The notes under the pieces are model-generated. The model did no database searches, was not told where the DNA came from, and saw nothing but the letters and a program-made list of their open reading frames with translations. The position numbers and the translations under genes are program-made. From Pseudomonas rubra (GTDB lineage: Bacteria > Pseudomonadota > Gammaproteobacteria > Pseudomonadales > Pseudomonadaceae): a DNA stretch of 64,000 nt. Where the stretch lies: positions 1-64,000 of the forward strand of contig NZ_JAMDGZ010000033.1 in NCBI RefSeq assembly GCF_028656935.1, given 5' to 3'. How positions within the stretch are numbered: position 1 is the first letter of the stretch; the number at the start of each line of letters is the position of its first letter. Positions 43,432-52,903 of this stretch are shown here, in pieces.

Positions 43432-46197
43432 TTAAACATGTTCGATGAACAGATTGACCGGAAACTCTTTGAGGGCGGTGCTCAGCCACAGCGCCTTTGA
43501 GGCTGTGACTGCGCCCGTGGCAAAAAGTCCCGAGCAGTTGGCAGGCGACAAGGCAAACGGCAGGATCAGCCGGGTATCGTCCCAGTTCTGTGCCGGGATC
43601 AGGGGTATGGGTGATTGGGCAAGCAAGCTCCAGGCCAGGCGTGGCACTACCACAATGGCGCGCTCTGTGGCCGTCAGGCGGGCAAACGCCAGGACCCGGT
43701 CGGCGTGTCTGCCCTGCACCTGAACAGGCAGGTACTGGCCGCGCAGGAACAGTTGCGGGTATTGCTGGCGCCGCTCCAGCACCTGGTTGATCAGTGCCTG
43801 CTTGACCCGGCCACTGCGCCAATCCTGGAGCAACTGCGCCATTGGGGTGCTGTCGCCCAGGGTCTGGCGACGGCAGGTGAAATCCACCGGGCGGCGGTTG
43901 TCCGGGTCGACCAGGCTGAAGTCCCAGTACTCATTACCCTGGTAGAGGTCGGGAACCCCCGGTACCGTCATGCGCAGCAGGCACTGGGCCAGGCTGTTGA
44001 GGGCGCCCGGGCAGGCAATGGCCTGCACTGCTTCGGCCAGGGAGTGGCGCAGTTGCTGGCTGGAGCGCTCCAGCAGCAGGCTGTCGATGAAGTCCAGGCA
44101 GGCCTGCTCATAATCCGGGTTGGGCACGCTCCAACTGCTGCGCAACTTGGCTTCACGCAAGGCCTTGCGTTGCCATTGGCGCAGGCGTTCGGCATAGGCC
44201 TCAAGCGCCAGCGGATCGTTCTCGCTGAGGGTCAGCGGCCAACTGCCGAGCAGGCTCTGGTACAGCAGCAGTTCATCCGCAGCGCCCGGCGCCTCGCCAT
44301 CGGCCAGGGTGCAACGCAGGGGGCTGGCGAGTTCGCGCCAGTGTTCGACCCGGCTGGCAAACCAGCTGCTGCGTTCACTGAGCACTGCCAGGCGCGCACG
44401 GCTGTCTTCGCCGCGCTTGTGGTCGTGAGTGGCGGTGGTCAGCAGGTTGTCGGGGAACTGCTCCAGGCGCATGCTGCATTGTTGATCGAAGGCTGTACGC
44501 GGCGCGCTGAAACGCTCGGCGTCAAAGCCGACGTCGTTGCGTGATAACAACAGCGCCGAACGGTAGAAGGCGGTGTCTTCCACCGCCTTGGCCGCGGTGG
44601 GCGAGGTCAGTTGCTGAAAACGCACACAAGCGTGGCGCAGGTGCTTGCGCGCCCGCCCTGGCGGCAAGCGCCGCCAGGGTTCACCACCCAACCAGCGTTG
44701 CAGGTAATCGAGCACTGGCCAATCGGCCTCGCTCAGGCACTGACGGGCACCGCGCAAGGCTTGCTGGAAGAACCCTTCGTCCTCGGCCGGGCGCCCGCAG
44801 GCATTGATGTAGGTGCGGTACACCGGGTAGTGCTCGATCAGTGCCTGCAGGGACCGGCGAATCGCCCCCAGGGTCAGGTCGCGGCTCATCAGGTCGTCGC
44901 GGGCCACCTGCAGCAAGGCCTGGGCCACGGACTCGAAATCGCCGGCCAGGCTGCCATTGAGGACCTGCTGGCGGGCCAGGCGCACCTCTTCACTGAACTC
45001 CGGGCGTTCGCTGAGTGCGCTCCACAGCGCTGCCAGTTCCGCTTCACCGGCCGGGTCATGCTGCAGCAGCGAGACCTGGTTCATGAACTCGTAGCCGGTG
45101 GTGCCGTCGACGTTCCAGTCGCGGTGCAAGTGCTCATCGGCGCCGAGGATCTTCTCGACATAGATCGGCACGTGTTCCAGCGCAGCCTCCAGTGGGCGCT
45201 GGGCCAGCAGAGCGTCGACCCGCCGACGCAACTTGCGGCAGTAGCCACGGGGGTCGGCCAGGCCGTCAACATGGTCGATGCGCAGGCCGTCGATCAGGCC
45301 ACGGCCGATCAGCTCGAAGAGCTTGCCGTGGGTGGCCTCGAACACCTGTGCACGCTCGACCCGCAAGCCACCCAGTTCGTTGACGTCGAAGAAGCGCCGC
45401 CAGTTGATATCGTCGGCGGCGGTACGCCAGCTGGCCAGGCGGTAAGGCTGGCGTTCGAGTAGCGCATGCAGGCGCTGGAAGCCCTCGGGCGTGCGGCTGT
45501 CGAAGGCGTTGAGCACCGCGTCCAGTGGCTGGCGCCTGGACAGCGCCGCAAGCTCGGCCAGCAGCGGCTTGGCACGCGTGGCGGGATCGTCGCCGCTGCG
45601 CAAGCCACTCAAGCGTGTGGCCAATGACTGCAGGGCGGCGTTGCCATGGGCAAGTATCTCGCCATAGTCGGCCGGGCAGATCGCAAAGCGCTGTTCATGG
45701 TGCTGGATGTGAAACTGACCGCTAGCGGCATCAAAACGCAGGGGGATTTCGCCGCTTTGCAGCATCGCGCCGTAGTCAGCCGCCAGAAACGGCAGCAGCA
45801 GTTGGCCATCGAGCAGCGGGTCGGGAGAGTGCCACTGGATGTCGAAGAACTCGGCGTAGCGGCTGCGCCGCCCCCAGGCCAGCAGGTCCTGCCACCAGGG
45901 GTTGGTGCTGCCCACGGCCATATGGTTGGGGACCACATCGACGATCAGGCCCATGCCATGCAGGCGCAGTGCCGCCACCAGGCGCTCCAGCGCGGCCTCG
46001 CCGCCCAGCACCGGGTTGACCTGGCCGGGGTCGACCACATCGTAGCCGTGGCCGGATCCGGGGCGCGCCCGCAGCAGCGGCGAGGCATACAGGTGACTGA
46101 TGCCCAGGCGGGCAAAGTAGGGCACCAATGCCGCAGCCTGGTCGAGGTTGAAGTCGGCATGCAACTGCAGGCGCAGGGTCGCGCTCAGGGCTTTCAT
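43432..46197 (-). CDS. treY: Malto-oligosyltrehalose synthase
   Basis: A 921-residue GH13_26 enzyme that turns the reducing end of an alpha-glucan chain into a trehalose unit. It starts with LRLQLHADFNLDQAAALVPYFARLGISHLYASP (seen in parts), carries VDVVPNHMAVG, the nucleophile Asp308 in LRIDHVDGL, and YVEKILGADEHL with the acid/base Glu. The C-terminal part has GVPDLYQGNEYWDFSLVDPDNRRPVD. Its ATG overlaps the malQ stop by 4 bp. TreZ then releases trehalose. Confidence 0.95.
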   Translation of the reverse strand: MKALSATLRLQLHADFNLDQAAALVPYFARLGISHLYASPLLRARPGSGHGYDVVDPGQVNPVLGGEAALERLVAALRLHGMGLIVDVVPNHMAVGSTNPWWQDLLAWGRRSRYAEFFDIQWHSPDPLLDGQLLLPFLAADYGAMLQSGEIPLRFDAASGQFHIQHHEQRFAICPADYGEILAHGNAALQSLATRLSGLRSGDDPATRAKPLLAELAALSRRQPLDAVLNAFDSRTPEGFQRLHALLERQPYRLASWRTAADDINWRRFFDVNELGGLRVERAQVFEATHGKLFELIGRGLIDGLRIDHVDGLADPRGYCRKLRRRVDALLAQRPLEAALEHVPIYVEKILGADEHLHRDWNVDGTTGYEFMNQVSLLQHDPAGEAELAALWSALSERPEFSEEVRLARQQVLNGSLAGDFESVAQALLQVARDDLMSRDLTLGAIRRSLQALIEHYPVYRTYINACGRPAEDEGFFQQALRGARQCLSEADWPVLDYLQRWLGGEPWRRLPPGRARKHLRHACVRFQQLTSPTAAKAVEDTAFYRSALLLSRNDVGFDAERFSAPRTAFDQQCSMRLEQFPDNLLTTATHDHKRGEDSRARLAVLSERSSWFASRVEHWRELASPLRCTLADGEAPGAADELLLYQSLLGSWPLTLSENDPLALEAYAERLRQWQRKALREAKLRSSWSVPNPDYEQACLDFIDSLLLERSSQQLRHSLAEAVQAIACPGALNSLAQCLLRMTVPGVPDLYQGNEYWDFSLVDPDNRRPVDFTCRRQTLGDSTPMAQLLQDWRSGRVKQALINQVLERRQQYPQLFLRGQYLPVQVQGRHADRVLAFARLTATERAIVVVPRLAWSLLAQSPIPLIPAQNWDDTRLILPFALSPANCSGLFATGAVTASKALWLSTALKEFPVNLFIEHV

Positions 46198-48266
46198 CGG
46201 TCGCGCTCCCAGGCTTGTTCGCGGGCTTGCGCCAGCAGCTCCAGGCGCCGCGCCGCATCGGTGTCGTCAAGCAGGGCAGTGGCCGGCAGGGCAAAGCGCC
46301 GGCGCCAGTTCGGGTGGCTGTCGACGGTGCCGGGCAGGTTGGGTTGTTCGTCGATGCCCAGTACATCTTCCAGCGGCACCAGTACCAGTGGCGCGCGGGT
46401 ATGACCCAGGTAACGGATGCTGGCATCGATCAGCGCGTCGTTGTCTGTCAGGGCCTGGCCGTAGTTCTGCGCAAGGATGCGCTTGAGGCCCTGGCACTCA
46501 TGCTGGCGGGTTTCGCGCCAGTGGCGTTCGGTGATGCCGTCGATCAGGGCCAGGCGCAGGTTCCAGTCGATATCGCGGGCCTGCAGCCAACCGGCCAGAG
46601 GCGGCAGGTCATGGGTGCTGGTGGTGGCCAGGGCGTTATCGGGCCAGTCGAGAATCGGCTTGAAGTGGCCGGGTGGGTCCTGCTCGAACAGCAGCACGCG
46701 CATGCCGAGGATCGCTCGGGCGGCGAGTTTTTCGCGCAGGCCTTCGGGGACGGTGCCGAGGTCTTCGCCGAGCACGATCGCCCGGTGCCGCACCGACTCC
46801 AGGCACAGCAGGCGCAGCAGGTCATCGAGCGGGTACTGCAGGTAGGCACCTTCGGCCGCGCTGGCGCCCTGTGGTATCAGCCACAGGCGTTGCAGGCCCA
46901 TGACATGGTCGATGCGCAAGCCACCGGCATGGGCGAAGTTGGTCCGCAGCATTTCGATAAAGGCGCGGTAACCGTTGCGCCGCAAGCCTTCGGGCGAAAA
47001 GGCGCAGATGCCCCAGTTTTGCCCGGTGCGGTTGAGGATGTCTGGCGGTGCACCGACGTTGAGGCCTGCCAGCAGTTCGTCCTGACGGCTCCAGGCCTGG
47101 CTACCGGCGCCGTCGGCGCCCACCGCAAGGTCGGCAATCAGGCCAATGCGCATGCCATTGCCGCGCGCTGCGTCCTGGGCGCGTTGCAGGCTGCGCTCGA
47201 TCAGCCATTGGCAGAAGGCATGAAAGCCCACCTCGTCACTGTGCTGGCGGGCAAAGGCGTTGACCTGCGGGCTGTGCGGGTCATGCCAGGCGCTGGGCCA
47301 GTCGCGCCAGTCCTGGCCCAGGTCATGCTTGAGGGCATGCTCGAGCAGCACTTCGAAGCGGCAATGGCGTTCCAGGGCGGCGCCGGCATGCTGGCGGTAG
47401 CTGTCGAAGTCGGCGAACAACGGGTGTTCGCCGGCGATGAAGTCACGGTACAGGGCCCGCAGCAGGCGCTGGCGAAACGCCGCTGCCTGGGGCCAGTCGA
47501 TCAGTGGCAGTTGTTCAAGCTGCTCAAGGGGGCCGTGCAGTTGGCAGGCTTCGATGGCCATGCGCACGGCGCGGTCACCGAGCAATGCGGCGGGGCTGGC
47601 ATACAGGCTGTTGAGAAACAGCCGGCTCGATGGCGAGTAGGGGCTGTAGCGCTGGGTGTCGCCGGCGAACATGGCGTGCAACGGGCTGATGGCCAGGGCA
47701 TCGGCGCCGCGCTCGGCGGCGCTGCGCACCAGGGCTTCAAGGGCCAGGCAATCGCCATAGCCGCCATCGTTGGGGCGTCGCAGGCTGTACAGCTGGGCGC
47801 TCAGGCCCCAGCAGCGCGGGGTTGGCGTGCCGAGGGCATCGGCCACGCTGTAGCAGCGCGCGGGCGCGACGGCCAGGGTGAACTGGCGCTGGTCGATCAG
47901 CACCTGGTGATAGCCAATCGGCAAACCTGCGACGAGCCTGGCCTGCTCATCCAGTTGTAGTAGCTGTTCGCCGCCATCTTCGCGTCGCACCGTGCACGGC
48001 GTAAAAGCCGTGAAGTAGCTCGAGAGCTCCAGCGCCAGGTCCTGCTCGACGGTCAGCAGCGGCGGCAGGTGGCGGGCATCGCCGGCGTCGAGCAGGGCCT
48101 GGATGCTGGCCTCGATCGCATCGCTGCTGCCAGCCGGGTGGCCAAGCCCGGCCAGCACCCGTTGCAGTGCCGGGTCACTGACGCGCTGGGCGCGGCCGTT
48201 GGCGTCGATCCAGTCCACCGCAAGGCCCGCCAGTTGCGCCAGGTGCTGCAAGCGTGGGTCAGTCAT
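46194..48266 (-). CDS. malQ: 4-alpha-glucanotransferase (amylomaltase)
   Basis: A 690-residue GH77 enzyme that transfers maltosyl and longer units between glucans. The catalytic parts are LRIDHVMGLQRLWLIP (nucleophile Asp), VLGEDLGTVPEGLRE (acid/base Glu) and STHDLPPLAGWLQARD. An N-terminal extension of about 150 residues is usual for this proteobacterial form. It overlaps treZ by 8 bp and treY by 4 bp. In this operon it would recycle the short maltodextrins left by GlgX, TreY and TreZ. Confidence 0.94.
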   Translation of the reverse strand: MTDPRLQHLAQLAGLAVDWIDANGRAQRVSDPALQRVLAGLGHPAGSSDAIEASIQALLDAGDARHLPPLLTVEQDLALELSSYFTAFTPCTVRREDGGEQLLQLDEQARLVAGLPIGYHQVLIDQRQFTLAVAPARCYSVADALGTPTPRCWGLSAQLYSLRRPNDGGYGDCLALEALVRSAAERGADALAISPLHAMFAGDTQRYSPYSPSSRLFLNSLYASPAALLGDRAVRMAIEACQLHGPLEQLEQLPLIDWPQAAAFRQRLLRALYRDFIAGEHPLFADFDSYRQHAGAALERHCRFEVLLEHALKHDLGQDWRDWPSAWHDPHSPQVNAFARQHSDEVGFHAFCQWLIERSLQRAQDAARGNGMRIGLIADLAVGADGAGSQAWSRQDELLAGLNVGAPPDILNRTGQNWGICAFSPEGLRRNGYRAFIEMLRTNFAHAGGLRIDHVMGLQRLWLIPQGASAAEGAYLQYPLDDLLRLLCLESVRHRAIVLGEDLGTVPEGLREKLAARAILGMRVLLFEQDPPGHFKPILDWPDNALATTSTHDLPPLAGWLQARDIDWNLRLALIDGITERHWRETRQHECQGLKRILAQNYGQALTDNDALIDASIRYLGHTRAPLVLVPLEDVLGIDEQPNLPGTVDSHPNWRRRFALPATALLDDTDAARRLELLAQAREQAWERDR

Positions 48267-50037
48267 GGGCAGGCTCCGTGGAGGGGATGGAAGTCAGGCT
48301 GACCAGGGCGCTGTAGGGCGGCAGTTGCTGGCTGCTTATGCTGACCTGGCTGCAACTGAACAGCCGCGCACTGCTGGCGGGCAGATCGACCGCTGCCGCC
48401 GTCGGTCCCAGGTTAAGGTCGATACGCAGCTCGCCACCGTTCTCCAGTTGCCAGCGCGCACTCAGGGCCTGGGGCCCCAGCACCTGGGCGCCGAGGGCGC
48501 GAATACCTGGCAGGTGCGGGACGATATGCCGCTCGCGCAGGGCCAGCAATTGCCGGTAGAACAGCCGCCAGGGCTGCTGGTGCGTGAGGGGCGCCAATGG
48601 CCGTGAAGCATTGAAGGTATTGACGGCATTGGGGTCGGCAATCTGGGCTCGGGAGGCAGCATCGGCAAAGGCGCTGAAACCGGCAAATTCGGCGCGCCGG
48701 CCTTCACGCACGGCATCGGCCAGTTCATCGTGATGATCGGTAAAGAACACGAACGGTTGCTCACACCCCCACTCATCACCCATGAACAGCAACGGGATCA
48801 TCGGTGCCAGCAACAGCAGGGTGGTTGCGGCGCGCAGGGCCTGGGGCGGGCACAATTGGTTAAGTCGCTCGCCGAAGGCGCGGTTGCCGATCTGGTCGTG
48901 GTTCTGCAGGAACAGCACGAAGGCGGTGGGTGGCAAGTGAGCGCTGGGTTCGCCACGGGGGCGGCCGTTGCGGTCGGGCTGGCCCTGAAAGATGAACCCC
49001 TGGCTCAGGCAGCGCGCCAGTTTGTCGATGGTCGATTCGCTGTAGTCGGCGTAATACGCCTCTCGCTCGCCGGTGAGCAGCACGTGCAGGGCATTGTGGC
49101 CGTCGTCGTTCCACTGCCCATCGAAGCCTTGCTCGAGCAAGTGCGCCTGGTTGTGTTCGTTCTCAACGCTCAACCATACCTGGCGACCCGGGGCGATTTC
49201 GCTGCGCACCCGATGTGCCAACTCGGCGACAAAATCGGGGTCATCGATGGCATGCGCGGCGTCCAGGCGCAGGCCGTCAAAGCGGTAGTCCTGCAGCCAC
49301 ATCAGGGCGTTCTCGATGAAGAACTCGCGTACCTGGCGGCGGCGAAAATCGATCGCCGCGCCCCAGGGCGTCCGGCGATCCTCACGGAAAAAGCCGCTGG
49401 CGTACTGGCCGAGATAATTGCCATCCGGGCCGAAGTGGTTGTAGACCACATCCAGCAGCACCATCAGGCCATGGCCGTGAGCTTGGTCAACCAGTTCGCA
49501 CAACTGCTCCGGGGTGCCATAGCTGTGTTGCGGGGCGAACGGCAGCACCCCGTCGTAGCCCCAGTTACGCGTCCCCGGGAACTGCCCGATGGGCATCAAC
49601 TCGATCGCGGTGATACCCAGTTCGGCCAGCGCCGGCAAGCGTTCGATCACCCTGGTATAGCCGCCGCACAGGCCGACATGCAACTCGTAGATGACTGCCT
49701 GGTGCCAGGGGCGTCCTTGCCAGTTCGGCTGCTGCCAGCGGTAAGCGGCAGGGTCGACCAGCGCGCTGGGGCCGTGCACGCCTTCAGGCTGGTAGCGCGA
49801 CGCCGGGTCGGCGACCACAAGTTTTCCGTCTAGGCGGTAGCGGTAACGCTCGCAGGCTGTGCACGGCAGCTTGCCGACGAACCAGCCGTCAGCCTGCGCC
49901 GGCAACGGTTGACGCCGGCCGGTGGTGAACTCGACGTCTACCCGCTGCGCGTCCGGTGCCCAGAGGGCAAACCGGGCGCTGTTGCTGTCGATCATTACGG
50001 CCCCGTGGGTCGCTGGTTCCTGTGACCTCAAGGGCAT
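48259..50037 (-). CDS. treZ: Malto-oligosyltrehalose trehalohydrolase
   Basis: A 592-residue GH13_10 enzyme that cleaves trehalose from maltooligosyl-trehalose. The N-terminal beta domain (ARFALWAPDAQRVDVEF) precedes the barrel. GLRLDAAHAIDDP holds the nucleophile, VWLSVENEHNQAHLL the acid/base and LQNHDQIGNRAFGERL the third region. ATG at 50037 follows GAGGTGG; an in-frame GTG at 50046 is possible. It is 16 bp after glgA and overlaps malQ by 8 bp. Confidence 0.95.
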   Translation of the reverse strand: MPLRSQEPATHGAVMIDSNSARFALWAPDAQRVDVEFTTGRRQPLPAQADGWFVGKLPCTACERYRYRLDGKLVVADPASRYQPEGVHGPSALVDPAAYRWQQPNWQGRPWHQAVIYELHVGLCGGYTRVIERLPALAELGITAIELMPIGQFPGTRNWGYDGVLPFAPQHSYGTPEQLCELVDQAHGHGLMVLLDVVYNHFGPDGNYLGQYASGFFREDRRTPWGAAIDFRRRQVREFFIENALMWLQDYRFDGLRLDAAHAIDDPDFVAELAHRVRSEIAPGRQVWLSVENEHNQAHLLEQGFDGQWNDDGHNALHVLLTGEREAYYADYSESTIDKLARCLSQGFIFQGQPDRNGRPRGEPSAHLPPTAFVLFLQNHDQIGNRAFGERLNQLCPPQALRAATTLLLLAPMIPLLFMGDEWGCEQPFVFFTDHHDELADAVREGRRAEFAGFSAFADAASRAQIADPNAVNTFNASRPLAPLTHQQPWRLFYRQLLALRERHIVPHLPGIRALGAQVLGPQALSARWQLENGGELRIDLNLGPTAAAVDLPASSARLFSCSQVSISSQQLPPYSALVSLTSIPSTEPAHD

Positions 50038-50053
50038 ACCTGCCACCTCGCAT

Positions 50054-51604
50054 TCAGCGTGGGGTTACACGGGCGTTTTCGACCAGTTCCTCGTAGAGAC
50101 GGGCATACGGCTCGACGGCCTGGCACCAGTTGAAGGGCTGGGTCATGGCGAGGCAGCGCATGGCGTTGAGCAGGTTCGGTTTGTCGTACACGTAGAACGC
50201 CCGGCCCAGGGCTTCGCGGTAGCTCTCGAGGGTGGACTCGTCGAACAAAAAGCCGGTAACCCCATTCTCGATAGTGTCGGCCAGGCCGCCGGTATTGCGC
50301 GCCACCGGCAATGAGCCGAAGCGCTGGGCGTACATCTGGCTCAGCCCGCAAGGCTCGTAGCGCGAGGGCATCAGGAGAAAATCGCTGCCGGCGAACATAC
50401 GCCGGGCATCGGTCTCATTGAAGCCGATACGTACGCCAATCTGCCCGGGATGGCGCAGGGCCAGTTCACGCATGGCCTGCTCCTCTTCCGGTTCGCCCCG
50501 GCCGATGATCGCAATCTGGCCGCCCTGGCGAACGATGTACTCGGCCACCCCAAGGGTCAGGTCCAGGCCTTTCTGGTAGACCAGGCGCGAGACCACGGCG
50601 AACAGCGGGCCGCTGGAGGGCTCAAGGGCGAACAGTGCGCGTACCTGCCGGGCGTTGGCGGCCTTGCCTTGCCAGTCGTTGAGGCTGAAGGGGTGCGCCA
50701 GGTGCGGGTCGCTGGCCGAGTCCCAGCTCTCGTCGATGCCGTTTGGAATGCCGCTGAGCAAGCCTTGCTGGGCCTTGCTGGCCAGAAAGCCATCCAGGCC
50801 GCAACCGAACGACGGCGTGGTGATTTCCCGCGCATAGGTGGCGCTGACCGTGGTGATGTGGCTTGCGTAGGCCAGGCCCGCCTTGAGGAACGACAGCTTG
50901 CCGTAGAACTCCATGCCCTCCTGCTGCAGGGCATGTTCAGGGATCGCCAGTTCCGGGCAGCAGGCGCGGCTGACCACACCCTGGTAGGCCAGGTTGTGAA
51001 TGGTGAACAGGGTCGGGGTGCGCAGGCCGCGCCAGTGCATGTAGGCCGGGGACAGGCCGGCGGGCCAGTCATGGGCGTGGACCAGGTCGGGCTTCCAGTG
51101 GACCATGCCTTCGCCGGCGGCGATCTCCGCCGCAGCCAGGCCCAGGCGGGCGAAGCGAATGTGATTGTCGGGCCAGTCGCGGCCGTTGTTGGCGCCATAG
51201 GGGGTGCCTTCGCGCTGGTACAGCTCGGGGCAGATCAGCACGTAGATGACCAGGCCATCTGCCAGGTCCATGCGTCCGATCTTGCACGGTGGCAGCGCGG
51301 CATGGCCGCCCAGCTCACCGACCAGGTGGATCGGGTTGTCGCTCTCCAGTACCTGCGGATAGCCGGGTATCAATACGCGGACATCGTGCAAGTGGCGCAT
51401 GGCCCGCGGCAATGCCGCCGAGACATCGCCCAGGCCGCCGGTCTTGACCAGGTCGGCGATTTCCGAGGTCACGAACAAGACCTTGCGCTTATTTTTAGGA
51501 TCGGTACCCAGTGTTTTGGCTGTCGGGGTGAAGTCCGCCGCAAGCGGCTCACGATGTTCCGGGCTGAATTGCTCTACATGGGGTTCGACAGCGGCACTGA
51601 TCAT
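50054..51604 (-). CDS. glgA: Glycogen synthase (GT5)
   Basis: A 516-residue GT-B glycosyltransferase. The N-terminal KTGGL motif (SEIADLVKTGGLGDVSAALP) binds the nucleotide sugar; the C-terminal signature is PSRYEPCGLSQMYAQRFGSLPVARNTGGL. ATG at 51604 follows GGAGAGAAGT; the longer frame from 51718 lacks support. An N-terminal extension of about 40 residues precedes the usual GlgA start. It is the first gene of the minus-strand operon. No glgC (ADP-glucose pyrophosphorylase) is in the window, so the sugar donor is supplied from elsewhere or GlgA has another role beside GlgE. Confidence 0.94.
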   Translation of the reverse strand: MISAAVEPHVEQFSPEHREPLAADFTPTAKTLGTDPKNKRKVLFVTSEIADLVKTGGLGDVSAALPRAMRHLHDVRVLIPGYPQVLESDNPIHLVGELGGHAALPPCKIGRMDLADGLVIYVLICPELYQREGTPYGANNGRDWPDNHIRFARLGLAAAEIAAGEGMVHWKPDLVHAHDWPAGLSPAYMHWRGLRTPTLFTIHNLAYQGVVSRACCPELAIPEHALQQEGMEFYGKLSFLKAGLAYASHITTVSATYAREITTPSFGCGLDGFLASKAQQGLLSGIPNGIDESWDSASDPHLAHPFSLNDWQGKAANARQVRALFALEPSSGPLFAVVSRLVYQKGLDLTLGVAEYIVRQGGQIAIIGRGEPEEEQAMRELALRHPGQIGVRIGFNETDARRMFAGSDFLLMPSRYEPCGLSQMYAQRFGSLPVARNTGGLADTIENGVTGFLFDESTLESYREALGRAFYVYDKPNLLNAMRCLAMTQPFNWCQAVEPYARLYEELVENARVTPR

Positions 51605-51975
51605 ACTTCTCTCCGTCCCTATGGTGTGCGGGCGTGGGCGCCCGTTGTTGTGTCTGTGCGAGTACATCTCTCTGTGAGTGGTCTTGCCTTGCGTTCCATG
51701 CCCCGAAGCCAAGCGCACAAGCGCTACGCAAGCCGGCGTCCTGCCGACGGCGTGTTGACGATTTAGGGTGGGTGGGCCGCGTCCGTTGAAGCGGAATCGA
51801 TGGCCTACTTAATTCCTGACCTGGCGCGAATCCAGAAGTTTCGACTTTTTTCGGTCGAGTTTTCCGGGCGATGTCTGGCCGAGTACCGAGTGTAGGAGAG
51901 AAAACCGCGAGGGTGTGACCCGCCGGTCACTTTATCGGCGATGACCTGCAGCGCTGAGGCTGCAGGCCACGGGAT
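51605..51975. other. Promoter region of the glgA operon
   Basis: A 371-bp stretch between glgA and the NTF2-like gene at 51976, which points the same way. It must contain the promoter of the glgA-treZ-malQ-treY-DUF2934-glgX operon. I see no strong hairpin terminator and no convincing gene. A sequence loosely like an AlgU promoter lies near 51835-51865 but is too weak to call. Confidence 0.45.
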
Positions 51976-52434
51976 TCAGCTGCTGGGCAGCAGCGAGGAG
52001 TGGTGGCTGGTAATCAGCCATTGCTGGCCATCCCAGCGATAGGCATAGGTGTAGCGCGCTGCAGCGCTCTCGCCGTTGCTGGCGAAGGTGAAGGTGTACA
52101 GGCCCGAGAGCACGGCGGTGTTGCACCCCAGGTCCAGATGATGGCTGTCCAGGTGCCCGGAAGGCTGGTTGCCGAGGAAGTACTTGAAGTACTGAATGCG
52201 TTGCGCGGTGGTCAGCCGCGCCTGGTTGGAGAGTGTGGGCAACAGGATGGCATCTTCGCTGTAAAGCGCCGCCACCTGTTCGGGGTCGCCGCTGCGCAGG
52301 CTCTGGTTCCAGCGCTCGAATTGAGCGAGGATCTCTGCTTCGCTGCTGGACTTGCATTGAACCTCTTCGGCGTTGACCGCCGTTGACAGGCAGCCGAACA
52401 ACACCCAGGCCGAGAGCACAAAGAGTTTTTTCAT
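51976..52434 (-). CDS. Secreted NTF2-like (SnoaL/DUF4440) protein
   Basis: A 152-residue protein with a signal peptide (KKLFVLSAWVLFGCLSTAVNA, cut before EEVQ). The mature part is an NTF2-like fold: EAEILAQFERWNQSLRSGDPEQVAALYSEDAIL (in two helices) then TFTFASNGESAAARYTYAYRWDG and QQWLITSHHSSLLP. This is the SgcJ/EcaC-type family; no reaction is known. ATG at 52434 follows AAGGAACC. It is probably periplasmic and monocistronic. Confidence 0.82.
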   Translation of the reverse strand: MKKLFVLSAWVLFGCLSTAVNAEEVQCKSSSEAEILAQFERWNQSLRSGDPEQVAALYSEDAILLPTLSNQARLTTAQRIQYFKYFLGNQPSGHLDSHHLDLGCNTAVLSGLYTFTFASNGESAAARYTYAYRWDGQQWLITSHHSSLLPSS

Positions 52435-52540
52435 GGGGTTCCTTGCAGGTAGGAGACGCATCGAGCGTCGGACGGCGCAGTCTAGAAAGGCGCCGTCGTG
52501 CAAGGTCAGCAGGCAATGATTCCCCTGCAAATAGCCCCGA

Positions 52541-52708
52541 TCAGACGTGGGCCGGTGCCTCGGGATTCTGCGCCTGTTGCAGCAGCAGACTGAGTTGGGC
52601 AACTTGCTGTTGCAATTGGTCGCGCTCCTCTTTGAGGCGGCGCAGTTCATCGCGGTGAACCGTCACGTAGAGGGTCTGGGCAGGCATTTTCGGCAGAAGG
52701 GTTCCCAT
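52541..52708 (-). CDS. 55-residue coiled-coil microprotein
   Basis: A short gene with a good ribosome site (GCGAGGTG, 5 bases before ATG). The product starts MGTLLPKMPAQTLYVTVHRD and continues with a heptad-like helix (ELRRLKEERDQLQQQ, AQLSLLLQQAQ), a likely coiled coil for dimerisation. It ends in a Pro/Ala tail. There is no signal peptide. It is flanked by 106 and 195 bp of non-coding sequence, so it is an independent unit. Function unknown. Confidence 0.65.
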   Translation of the reverse strand: MGTLLPKMPAQTLYVTVHRDELRRLKEERDQLQQQVAQLSLLLQQAQNPEAPAHV

Positions 52709-52903
52709 TGCACACCTCGCATAGGGTAGGTCGTATTTCTAACAGCGTAGTTGCTTGATCGGCGGCGATTCTGAATTCTTTTAGCGGTCATGGGAACTTT
52801 TTTGTTTCTGGCGGTCTTGCCGTTGGTCGCTGAACCAAGTGGGCACGGCCTGGACTAATCTTCAAGGCCTGAGCCTAGTTTTATTCCAAGGGGAGCATCG
52901 CAC

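Noticed and set aside
46215..47960. 581-codon plus-strand ORF antisense to malQ
   Set aside because: Shadow of the conserved malQ gene; no ribosome site or recognisable motif. The same holds for the long antisense frames over glgX (41440-43005) and zwf (53818-55374).
51835..51865. AlgU-like promoter before glgA
   Set aside because: The -35-like part has one mismatch, the -10-like part two, and the spacing is only borderline, so the match could be chance.
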